48,968 nt of DNA, from positions 1 to 48,968 of the forward strand of contig DCWN01000005.1 in NCBI GenBank assembly GCA_002328835.1. The letters run 5' to 3'. The notes beneath the pieces are model-generated. The model worked only from the letters and a program-made list of their open reading frames with translations. It made no database searches and was not told where the DNA came from. Shown here piece by piece: positions 10,149 through 18,156 of the stretch; within the stretch, counting starts at the first letter, position 1, and each line of letters opens with the position of its first letter. This DNA is from Acidobacteria bacterium UBA2161. Its GTDB lineage: Bacteria > Acidobacteriota > Vicinamibacteria > Vicinamibacterales > UBA823. Both the position numbers and the translations under genes were made by a program.

Positions 10149-10772
10149 TCAGTCGGTTCCATACAACCGATCGCCGAAGTCGCCGAGGCCGGGCACGATG
10201 AACTTCTGCCCGTTCAGCGTCGGGTCCACTGAGGCGGTGTAGATCGCGGTTCGCGGATGCGCCGCGTCCACGGCGGCGACGCCCTCCGTCGTGGCCACGA
10301 TGCACAGGAGTTGCGTATCCCGCACGCCGGCGTCCGACAGCAGGTCGAGGGCGGCGACGGCGCTGCCACCCGTGGCGAGCATTGGATCGACGAGCAAGAC
10401 CCGCGCGCCGGCGATTTGCTCGGGGAGCTTCGTATAGTACGTCGATGCGACCGCCGTCTGTTCGTCGCGCTGCAACCCGACATAGCCGACGCGCGCCGAG
10501 GGGAGCAGGTCGAGGATCGCGTCGAGCATGCTCAGGCCGGCGCGCAGCACCGGGACCACGACGATCTCACCGTCGACCAGCTGTGCCGCCGCCTGTCCGA
10601 GCGGCGTGTCCACCGTCGCGTCGCGTGTCGGCAGCGCACGGGTCGCCTCCACGGCCAGCGCCGTCGTGAGCCGGGCGGCCTGGCGTCTGAACTCGGCGGC
10701 GTCGGTGGCGGTTCGGCGGAGCGTGGTGAGTGCGTCCTGTACGATCGGGTGGGTCACGACGTGGACGGGCAT
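10149..10772 (-). CDS. upp: Uracil phosphoribosyltransferase
   Basis: A 207-residue enzyme that makes UMP from uracil and PRPP. The PRPP-binding loop DPMLATGGSAVAA is clear, as are the VPVLRAGLSMLD segment and the C-terminal uracil-binding YTASVDPTLNGQKFIVPGLGDFGDRLYGT region. I chose the ATG at 10772, giving the MPVHVVTHP start typical of the family; the reading frame runs far upstream but over another gene's 5' region. A TATAGT hexamer ends only 6 nt before this ATG, implying a leaderless or nearly leaderless mRNA. It belongs to a cluster of nucleobase and pentose-phosphate genes (10.1-14.4 kb). Confidence 0.95.
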   Translation of the reverse strand: MPVHVVTHPIVQDALTTLRRTATDAAEFRRQAARLTTALAVEATRALPTRDATVDTPLGQAAAQLVDGEIVVVPVLRAGLSMLDAILDLLPSARVGYVGLQRDEQTAVASTYYTKLPEQIAGARVLLVDPMLATGGSAVAALDLLSDAGVRDTQLLCIVATTEGVAAVDAAHPRTAIYTASVDPTLNGQKFIVPGLGDFGDRLYGTD

Positions 10773-10778
10773 CGCGCC

Positions 10779-10784
10779 ACTATA
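10779..10784 (-). promoter_or_regulatory. Predicted -10 box of upp, with a near-leaderless start
   Basis: On the minus strand this reads TATAGT, followed by 6 nt (ggcgcg) and then the ATG. Transcription would begin at or next to the start codon. There is no clear -35 element. Confidence 0.45.
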
Positions 10785-10836
10785 GCGCACCGTCGCGCGC
10801 ACCGCGCGGCTCTGCCTTTCGGGTAAGATCGAGACC

Positions 10837-12267
10837 ATGCAGGCGATGACGCGTACGCGACCAGCGGCGTGTCTTGTGGTGGCCGGAGTGCTGGCGTGGG
10901 TCGGTGTCGCCGTTGCCCAAGTGGTCGAGCCGGCGCGCCAGGTCGATCTGCTGCTCACGGGCGGAGCGGTCGTGACGATGGATGCCGCGGGGCGTGTCAT
11001 TCCGCAGGGCGCGGTGGCCGTTGCCGGTGCCGAGATTGTCGCGGTCGGGCCCGCCGCCGAGCTTGGCGCGACGGTCGCCGCGGCGACGACCATCGACACC
11101 TCCGGCCAGGTCGTGCTGCCCGGCCTGGTCAACACCCATACGCACGCGGCGATGGTGATGTATCGAGGCCTCGCCGACGACCTGGCGCTCCTCGAGTGGC
11201 TAGAAGAGTACATTTTTCCGGCTGAAGCCCAGACGGTGACGCCGGAGTTCGTCCGCGTGGCGTCGGAGCTGGCGGCGCTGGAAATGATCCGCTCGGGCAC
11301 GACGACCTTCGTCGACATGTACTACTTCGAGGAGGTGGTCGCCGAAGTGGCGGCGGCGGCCGGCCTGCGGGCCGTGCTGGGGCAGACGGTAATCCAGTTT
11401 CCCGTGCCCGATGCCGCTACGCCGGCCGACGCGCTGGCGCGGGCCGATGCGTTCATTCAGGCCTGGGCGGGGCACGAGCGGATCACGCCGGCCCTGGCGC
11501 CACACGCCATGTACACCCTGGACGAGCCGACGTTGCTGGCGGTCAGGGACCTGGCGAGACGTCACGACGTTCCGGTATTGATCCACTTGGCCGAGACCGA
11601 GGACGAGTCGCGCATCGCCGAGGAACGTCATGGCACCACGCCCACGGGGTACCTGGACGCGATCGGGTTCTGGGGGCCGTCCGTGCTGGCGGCCCACGGC
11701 GTCTGGGTGTCCGCGGCAGACATCGACATCCTCCGGCGCCACGACGTCGGGGTGTCTCACAACCCCGAAAGCAACATGAAGCTGGCGAGCGGCACGGCCC
11801 CCGTGCCGGCCTACCTGGCCGCCGGCATCGATCTTGGGCTCGGGACGGATGGCGCCGCCAGCAACAACGATCTCGACATGTTCGAGGCGATGCGGCTGGC
11901 GTCGTTCCTTCACAAGTTGCAGGCGCGTGACCCTCGCGCGGTCAGCGCCGGTGATTCGCTGCGGCTGGCGACGATCGGAGGGGCGCGCGCGATCGGTCTC
12001 GAGTCGGAGATCGGCTCGCTGGAGCCGGGCAAGCGCGCCGACCTCATCGTTGTCTCGATGGCCGCCGCGCGGCAGACGCCAATGTACGATCCCATCTCGC
12101 ACCTGGTCTACACCACCCGCGGTGACGATGTGGTGACCACGGTCGTGCATGGCCGTGTCCTGATGCGCGACGGGCGCGTCTTGACCTTGGATGAGACGGC
12201 GGTCCTGGCCGCCGCGCGTCGGCTGGCGGTGGACGTCAGCGAGGCGGTGCGGCCGGCGGCTCGATGA
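10837..12267 (+). CDS. Exported amidohydrolase of the MTA/SAH deaminase (TrzN/MtaD) family
   Basis: A 476-residue metal-dependent amidohydrolase. The metal ligands are all visible: NTHTH (H-x-H) near residue 103, HLAETEDE, AAHGV, and the GTDGAASNN Asp. The C-terminal LEPGKRADLIVV strand closes the composite beta-domain. These enzymes deaminate S-adenosylhomocysteine, 5'-methylthioadenosine or related purines and pyrimidines. Unusually, residues 1-27 look like a Sec signal peptide (CLVVAGVLAWVGVAVAQ), predicting a periplasmic location. It sits between upp and hpt, which fits a role with nucleosides or bases. The 3' end overlaps the convergent hpt gene by 32 bp. Confidence 0.87.
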   Translation: MQAMTRTRPAACLVVAGVLAWVGVAVAQVVEPARQVDLLLTGGAVVTMDAAGRVIPQGAVAVAGAEIVAVGPAAELGATVAAATTIDTSGQVVLPGLVNTHTHAAMVMYRGLADDLALLEWLEEYIFPAEAQTVTPEFVRVASELAALEMIRSGTTTFVDMYYFEEVVAEVAAAAGLRAVLGQTVIQFPVPDAATPADALARADAFIQAWAGHERITPALAPHAMYTLDEPTLLAVRDLARRHDVPVLIHLAETEDESRIAEERHGTTPTGYLDAIGFWGPSVLAAHGVWVSAADIDILRRHDVGVSHNPESNMKLASGTAPVPAYLAAGIDLGLGTDGAASNNDLDMFEAMRLASFLHKLQARDPRAVSAGDSLRLATIGGARAIGLESEIGSLEPGKRADLIVVSMAAARQTPMYDPISHLVYTTRGDDVVTTVVHGRVLMRDGRVLTLDETAVLAAARRLAVDVSEAVRPAAR

Positions 12268-12784
12268 CCGCGATGTGCGGGAGATGGCGGAACTGCTCGG
12301 CGTGATCCAGGCCGTATCCGACGACGAAGCGGTCGTCGATCTCGAAGCCGACGTAGTCGACGGGCACGTCGACGGCACGGCGAGACGGCTTGCTCAACAG
12401 GCAGGCCGTCTTGAGGCTCGACGGCCCCCGCGCCTGCAGTACCGCGTGCAGGTAGTGCAGCGTCCGTCCAGTGTCGACGATGTCCTCGACGATCAACACC
12501 GGCCGTCCCTCGATCGCCGAGTCGAGGTCCTTGAGCAGCTGGATCTCTCCCGACGAGGTCGCGCCGTCGAGGTACGAGGCGATGACGATGAAGTCGAGCG
12601 TCAACGGCGTCTGCATGGCGCGGATGAGGTCGGCGGCGAAGACGAAGCTGCCCTTCAGGACTCCCACCACGTGCAAGGGGACCTCGGTCTGGTGATCCGC
12701 ATCGATCGCGCGCGCAATCGCGCGTACGCGAGCCTGAATCTCTTCGGCGGAGTACAGGATCGTTTCGCTCTCAGGTGGGGGCAT
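12236..12784 (-). CDS. hpt: Hypoxanthine phosphoribosyltransferase
   Basis: A 182-residue purine phosphoribosyltransferase. The PRPP signature VLIVEDIVDTGRTL is exact for the HPT family, preceded by the GVLKGSFVFAADL loop and followed by the DYVGFEIDDRFVVGYGLD base-binding region. It salvages hypoxanthine and guanine to IMP and GMP. I chose the ATG at 12784, which gives the expected short N-terminus; a TTG-initiated extension of 14 codons has no better ribosome binding site. The 3' end overlaps that of the deaminase gene (tail to tail), and the gene is divergent from the rpiB-like gene. Confidence 0.94.
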   Translation of the reverse strand: MPPPESETILYSAEEIQARVRAIARAIDADHQTEVPLHVVGVLKGSFVFAADLIRAMQTPLTLDFIVIASYLDGATSSGEIQLLKDLDSAIEGRPVLIVEDIVDTGRTLHYLHAVLQARGPSSLKTACLLSKPSRRAVDVPVDYVGFEIDDRFVVGYGLDHAEQFRHLPHIAVIEPPAAPPR

Positions 12785-12870
12785 GTCGTCGGCGAGGCCG
12801 CAGACTATCACAGTCGAGATCGCCAACTCGGCGCGGATGCGGTCCTCGGCTGGTGGCGGGAGTGGCGGCC

Positions 12871-13530
12871 ATGAAGCGCTTCGAGATCATCACCGAGGAG
12901 GTGGCGCGTGACCTCGAGCCAGGCAGCACCGTCGAACTGACGCGCGACGGGCAGGTCACACCGCTAGCGCGCGATACGCTGTCGGCGCGACGGGTGACGG
13001 TCGTGCGGCAAGGTGAGCTCGGCGCCGACGAACTGACCCGCGCGGCGACCCGGGAGATTCGGGTCGTCGCTGTGGGCGCGGACCACACCGGCCTGGACCT
13101 GAAGCGTGAAGTCCTGGCGCACCTGCGATCGCGGGGCCTGACGGCACGCGATCTCGGCACCCACTCCTCGGATCGGGTGGACTACCCGGACGTAGCGGCC
13201 GACGTCGCCCGCGCGGTCGCGCGGGGGGACGCCGATGCCGGGGTCGTGATCGACGGTGCCGGTGTCGGCTCGGCCGTCGCCGCGAACAAGATCACGGGCA
13301 TCCGTGCGGTGATGGCGACCGAGCCGTTGGTCGCCCGCTACGCCCGGGAGCACGTCGGCGTCAACGTTCTGACGTTGGGGGCGACCCTGGTGGACGCCCG
13401 TCGCGCTGCCGAGGTCGTCGACGCCTGGCTGTCCGCAGCAATGGGCGAGGCCCGCTACCTCAGGCGCGTGGCGAAGATCCAGCGGTTGGAGCAACCCGGC
13501 GCCGCGGGTTCGGGGCGGTCAGGACGATGA
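12871..13530 (+). CDS. RpiB/LacAB-family sugar-phosphate isomerase with N-terminal extension
   Basis: A 219-residue protein. Residues about 60-205 match ribose-5-phosphate isomerase B: GADHTGLDLK, DYPDVAADVARAV and GVGSAVAANKITGIRAV. The catalytic Cys at the CGTG position is replaced by Asp (VVIDGAGVG), so proton transfer must differ from the E. coli type; some actinobacterial RpiB enzymes also lack this Cys. Residues 1-55 form an extension with VTPLARDTLSARRVTVV, a segment I associate from memory with microcompartment-linked enzymes. The stop overlaps the deoC start (ATGA), so the two are translationally coupled. I chose ATG 12871 because conservation begins there. Confidence 0.82.
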   Translation: MKRFEIITEEVARDLEPGSTVELTRDGQVTPLARDTLSARRVTVVRQGELGADELTRAATREIRVVAVGADHTGLDLKREVLAHLRSRGLTARDLGTHSSDRVDYPDVAADVARAVARGDADAGVVIDGAGVGSAVAANKITGIRAVMATEPLVARYAREHVGVNVLTLGATLVDARRAAEVVDAWLSAAMGEARYLRRVAKIQRLEQPGAAGSGRSGR

Positions 13531-14380
13531 AGAGCGGCGACGTGGACCGGCTGGTCGAGGCCGTCACGGATGCGGTCGTGAAGGAGATCGACCGGCGTGC
13601 GCAGGGGGGCGGTTGCTGTGCGTGCCACGGTGTGCTGGCGGAGTGCTGCCCCGATCGGTTGCGGGGAGTCCTGGACGCCGGGGCCTCGAGGCTGGGGTTG
13701 CACGCCAGTGGCGGGCCCGCAGGCGACGTGGCGAAGGCGATCGACCACACCCTGCTTCGCCCGGATGCCACCGAGCGAGAGATCGACATGCTGTGCGACG
13801 AGGCGATGCAGCATGGGTTCGCCACGGTCTGCCTGAACCCCGCCTGGGTGGCTCGCGCCCGCCAGCGCCTGGCCGGTAGCGCCGTCGGGGTCTGCTCGGT
13901 CGTGGGGTTTCCGTTCGGGGCGACCACGCCAGACGTCAAACAGTACGAGACGCGCCGCGCACTCGCGGACGGCGCCTCCGAGATCGACATGGTGATCAAC
14001 GTCGGCGCGCTGAAGAGTGGCGACCGCGCCCTGGTCCAGTGCGACATCGAGGCCGTCACCGTGGCGTGCCGGGACCAGCAGGCGCTCAGCAAGGTCATCA
14101 TCGAGGCCGCGTCGCTGGCCGATGACGAGAAGCGGATCGCGTGCGCACTGGCCAAGGTGGCCGGAGCCGATTTCGTGAAGACCTCGACCGGGTTCGGCGC
14201 CGGCGGCGCCACGGTGGCGGACGTGGCGCTCATGCGGGCGGTCGTGGGCGCGGAGATTGGCATCAAGGCGGCCGGGGGCATCCGAGACTTCGAAGCGTTC
14301 CAGGCGATGACCGGTGCCGGCGCCACACGCATCGGTGCGAGCGCCGGCGTCAAGATCGTCCGACAGGCCAGCCGCCTCCG
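13527..14380 (+). CDS. deoC: Deoxyribose-phosphate aldolase with Cys-rich N-terminal extension; no stop of its own
   Basis: Residues about 70-285 are a DeoC aldolase (DHTLLRPDAT, EIDMVINVG, FVKTSTGFG with the Schiff-base Lys, GIKAAGGIRDF). It cleaves 2-deoxyribose-5-phosphate to acetaldehyde and glyceraldehyde-3-phosphate. Before the barrel comes an amphipathic helix (VDRLVEAVTDAVVKEI) and a Gly/Cys stretch (GGGCCACHG...CCPD), a layout like the encapsulation-peptide-plus-linker of microcompartment cargo. The conserved part ends at GASAGVKIVRQA (about 14370). No stop codon follows; the frame runs to 14828 through DNA antisense to the regulator, so only the conserved part is given here. See the junction finding. 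Confidence 0.82.
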
Positions 14381-14384
14381 GCCC

Positions 14385-15686
14385 ATCGTAGCGAGCCATC
14401 GTCTTCTTGATGAGAAAGGCTTCGACCTCCTCGAGGCTCATCTCCTCCAGCGCGGCCGGGGCGTCGCGGTTGCTGTGCAGCAGCAGGTCGCCGTGCGTGA
14501 TGGTCGAGTTGGTCGCCATCAGGACCGCGCGTTCGACCACGTGGTCCAGCTCACGGACGTTGCCGGGCCAGGTGTGCGAGAGGAGCGCCTGCATCGCCGA
14601 CGCGTCGAAGCCGGTCAGCGTCTTGCGATAGTGCCGAGCGTGCTGCCGGAGAAAATGCGCCGCGAGCAGCGAGATGTCCTCGCGCCGTTCGCGCAACGGC
14701 GGCATCCTGATTTCTATCGTATTGAGCCTGAACAGCAGATCCTGACGGAACGCGCCGGCGACCACGGCCTCGCCGAGGTCGGCGTTCGTGGCGGAGATGA
14801 CGCGGACGTTCACGCGCCGGGTGCGTGAGGACCCCAGGCGCTCGAACTCGCCGGTTTCGAGCACGCGCAACAGCTTGGCTTGCTGGCTGAGCGGCACGTT
14901 GGCGATCTCATCGAGAAACAGCGTGCCGCCATCGGCCAGGTCGAAGCGTCCGACGCGATCCACCTTGGCGTCCGTGAAGGCGCCCTTGACGTGGCCGAAC
15001 AGCTCGCTTTCGAACACGCCCTCCGAAACGCCGCCGGCGTTGATCGTCATCAACGGTTTCGACGAACGAGTCGAGACGCCGTGCAGGGCCCCGGCGACCA
15101 CACCCTTGCCGGTCCCGTTGTCACCCGTGATCAGGACGTTCGCGTCGGCGGGACCCATGCGGGCGATGAGCTGGAGCACCGGCTGCATCGCCGGCGATTC
15201 GGCGATCAGCGCCGGGCCGTCGCCGCGCAGCAGCCAGTTCTCGGCCTCCAGCCGCTGGCCGCGGCGCAGCGCCTGGCCGAGTTCGGCCTGGGTGCCGACG
15301 ATGGCGAGCAAGCGCGCGTTCTCCCACGGTTTCTGAATGAAGTCTCGAGCGCCGCGCCGCATCGCCTCGACGGCCAGCTCGACGCTGCCCCAGGCGGTCA
15401 TGACGACGATCGGCAGCGTGGCGTCGGCCGCCTGCAAGCGGGCGAGCAAGTCGAGCCCCTCCTGGCCGGAGGTCGTGTCGCGGGCGTAGTTGAGGTCCAT
15501 CAGCACGACGTCGAAGTCCTGCGCCTCGGTGGCGGTGAGGACCGCGGCCGGTGAGCGTGCCTGCTCGCACTTGTAGCCGGCGCCCTTGAGCAAGAGGCGC
15601 AGTGCCTCGAGCACATCGGCCTGGTCGTCGGCGATCAGGACGCGGGTCGGGCGCGTGGTGGTCGAGGCAGCGGACGGGTCGGTCAT
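14385..15686 (-). CDS. NtrC-family sigma54 response regulator, 3' truncated (no DNA-binding domain)
   Basis: A receiver domain (acidic pair D20/D21, phospho-acceptor D64, Lys in QKPWEN) is joined to an AAA+ domain with Walker A GDNGTGKG, Walker B GGTLFLDEI and the arginine-finger region. The sigma54 contact loop reads GAFTDA instead of GAFTGA. The conserved sequence stops in MSLEEVEAFLIKKTMARYDG, exactly where a Fis-type helix-turn-helix normally follows. Instead the frame continues without a stop to 13455 through the antisense of deoC. It is the third gene after a HlyD adaptor and an ABC ATPase and likely controls that operon. The usual permease and histidine-kinase partners are absent. Confidence 0.85.
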
Positions 15687-15775
15687 GCGGAAGAGGGGCT
15701 GGTCGTCGTCGAGGGAAGGATACGAGGGGGGCGGGGCAGATTCAACCGGCGCCCGCTACTGCAGGTTTGGAGCGG

Positions 15776-15807
15776 CGCCGGGAGCACCCCGAGGGACGCT
15801 CCCGGCG
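15776..15807 (-). terminator. Strong hairpin between ABC ATPase and regulator
   Basis: A 10-bp perfect stem (CGCCGGGAGC 15776-15785 with GCTCCCGGCG 15798-15807) has a 12-nt loop that can itself pair CCC with GGG. It lies 11 bp past the ATPase stop codon and 90 bp before the regulator start. There is no U tract, so it may be an attenuating or mRNA-stabilising hairpin rather than a classical terminator. Confidence 0.45.
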
Positions 15808-15818
15808 TGTGTGGCGAG

Positions 15819-16523
<705 letters not shown>

Positions 16524-16563
16524 TGCCGCTCCTTGTTCCTGTTGTGAGTCTCCGGTGCGCCGG

Positions 16564-17820
16564 TCAGCGTAGCCTGACGCGATCGAACGCGTCCCACGCC
16601 GACATGTCCGAGAGGACGACCTGGTCGCCCTCGTTCAGCCCTTCGAGGATTTCAATCGTGTTGACCGAGCTGCGGCCCAGCCGAACCGCGACGCGAGCGG
16701 CGTCGCCGTCCTCGTTGAGCACGCGGAACAGACCGATGGTGCTTTCTTCCTGCCCGAACGCCGGCCGCCCCACGTAGAGGACGTCCACGAGGCGCTCCAG
16801 CTCGACCGTGCCGTCCACGGTCAGATCGGGGCGCGCGCCGCGTGGCAGCTCGTCCTCCAGGATCACGTCCACCGTCACCGTACCGTTCTGGACGGCCGGG
16901 TCGATGCGCGATACATGCCCACCGATGACGCCGTTGCGCGTGTCGACCCGCGCGACCTGACCGATTTGAATATCCTTTGCCTGGGTCTCGGCGATACGCA
17001 GCTCCGCTTTGAGGTTGGTCGGGTCGGCGACGCGCGCGAGATTCGTGCCCGGCGTGACGCTCTGACCCACTTCGACCGGCACGACCTGCAGCACGCCCGG
17101 ATCCCCGGCGCGCACACGCAGGCGCCCCACCTGGTCGATGCGCAACTGATAGGTCGATCGCGCCTGTTCGACCCGCGCTTCCTGGGCCGCGAGCTGGGCG
17201 GCCGAGGACTTCGAGGCGATGCTCAGGCGCTCCTGTTCGATGCCGGTTCGTGTCTCGAGTTCCTCGGCGCGCGACACCGAGATCCTCATGATGAGATCGG
17301 AGGTCAGGCCATCGGCCGCGAGCTGCGTGTCGGCTTCCGCCTGCAGGCGCGCCTGCTGGAACTCGGCCTCGACGGTCGCGGCGCTTGCGCGCTGGGTGAG
17401 CAGGTCGCTGTCGAGCTTGACCCGGAGGTTCTCGTAGTCGGCTTGGGCGGCGCGCAGCAGCAGCTGGGCCTCGGCGAGTTGCTGCTCCAGTTCGGGGTTG
17501 CTCAGCTCGAGGATCACGGTGTCGGGCTCGACGGTGACGCCGGGCCGGAGGATGATCCGTTCGACCCGCCCCTCGGTCAGCGCCGGGATCCAGCGGATCT
17601 CCTCGGGCACGAGCGTGCCGGTGCCGCGTACCTGACGGAGCATCGAGCCCCGCTGCACCGTGTCCATGTAGACAACGGCGCGGTCGACCGACGGCGCGGC
17701 CGGCTGCAAGCGCGACACGCCGAACGTGATGAGCGCCACCGCCGCGATGGTCACGGCGGTGTAGATGGCTCGTCGGACCTTACGCTTGCGGGCGAGTTCG
17801 GGGCGCGGGATATCGACCAT
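16564..17820 (-). CDS. HlyD/MacA-family efflux adaptor
   Basis: A 418-residue periplasmic adaptor with one N-terminal transmembrane helix (residues 18-38, YTAVTIAAVALITFGVS). A lipoyl-like beta-barrel half (GTLVPEEIRWIPALTEGRVERI) and a long alpha-hairpin (about 105-225, rich in Gln, Ala and Glu) follow. The second lipoyl half (VEVGQSVTPGTNLARVAD) and a beta-barrel/membrane-proximal domain come last. It should bridge the inner-membrane ABC permease to an outer-membrane channel. It heads the operon with the ATPase and the NtrC-type regulator. A sigma54-type promoter lies 84 bp upstream. Confidence 0.9.
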   Translation of the reverse strand: MVDIPRPELARKRKVRRAIYTAVTIAAVALITFGVSRLQPAAPSVDRAVVYMDTVQRGSMLRQVRGTGTLVPEEIRWIPALTEGRVERIILRPGVTVEPDTVILELSNPELEQQLAEAQLLLRAAQADYENLRVKLDSDLLTQRASAATVEAEFQQARLQAEADTQLAADGLTSDLIMRISVSRAEELETRTGIEQERLSIASKSSAAQLAAQEARVEQARSTYQLRIDQVGRLRVRAGDPGVLQVVPVEVGQSVTPGTNLARVADPTNLKAELRIAETQAKDIQIGQVARVDTRNGVIGGHVSRIDPAVQNGTVTVDVILEDELPRGARPDLTVDGTVELERLVDVLYVGRPAFGQEESTIGLFRVLNEDGDAARVAVRLGRSSVNTIEILEGLNEGDQVVLSDMSAWDAFDRVRLR

Positions 17821-17903
17821 GCTCGTTCCTCAATACTCAGCGGCCGCGCGGCGTTGCCCCTGCATCAGCGGGTTCGGTCCCACACGACTCCGGATGGGTG
17901 CAG

Positions 17904-17919
17904 AGCGAGAGCCGTGCCA
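17904..17919 (-). promoter_or_regulatory. Predicted sigma54 (-24/-12) promoter of the efflux operon
   Basis: The minus strand reads TGGCACGGCTCTCGCT. Against the consensus TGGCACG-N4-TTGCW only one base differs (TCGC for TTGC), and the -24 GG and -12 GC dinucleotides are correctly spaced. It lies 84 bp before the HlyD start codon, in a 336-bp gene-free stretch (17821-18156) in which I see no other element. The operon it would drive encodes its own sigma54-type activator. Confidence 0.65.
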
Positions 17920-18156
17920 GATGTGACGCGTGCGGCAACCGGTTTCTTTCAAGCATGTTAGCCGAATCACCCGGGCCGGGCGAACACGGCGCCTGTTCGC
18001 CTCCGGGACGGCCGCGTCCCGATTCTGGGCAGCGCCGCCGCGAAGGTACCGGCCAATCCATGGCGCTGTACCCGCGGCCGGATCATCGTATTGGGACGGG
18101 TATGAGCCCCGATTAGTTCGCGATCCTGGAACATTGGCCGCGGAGGCGGTGCGCGG

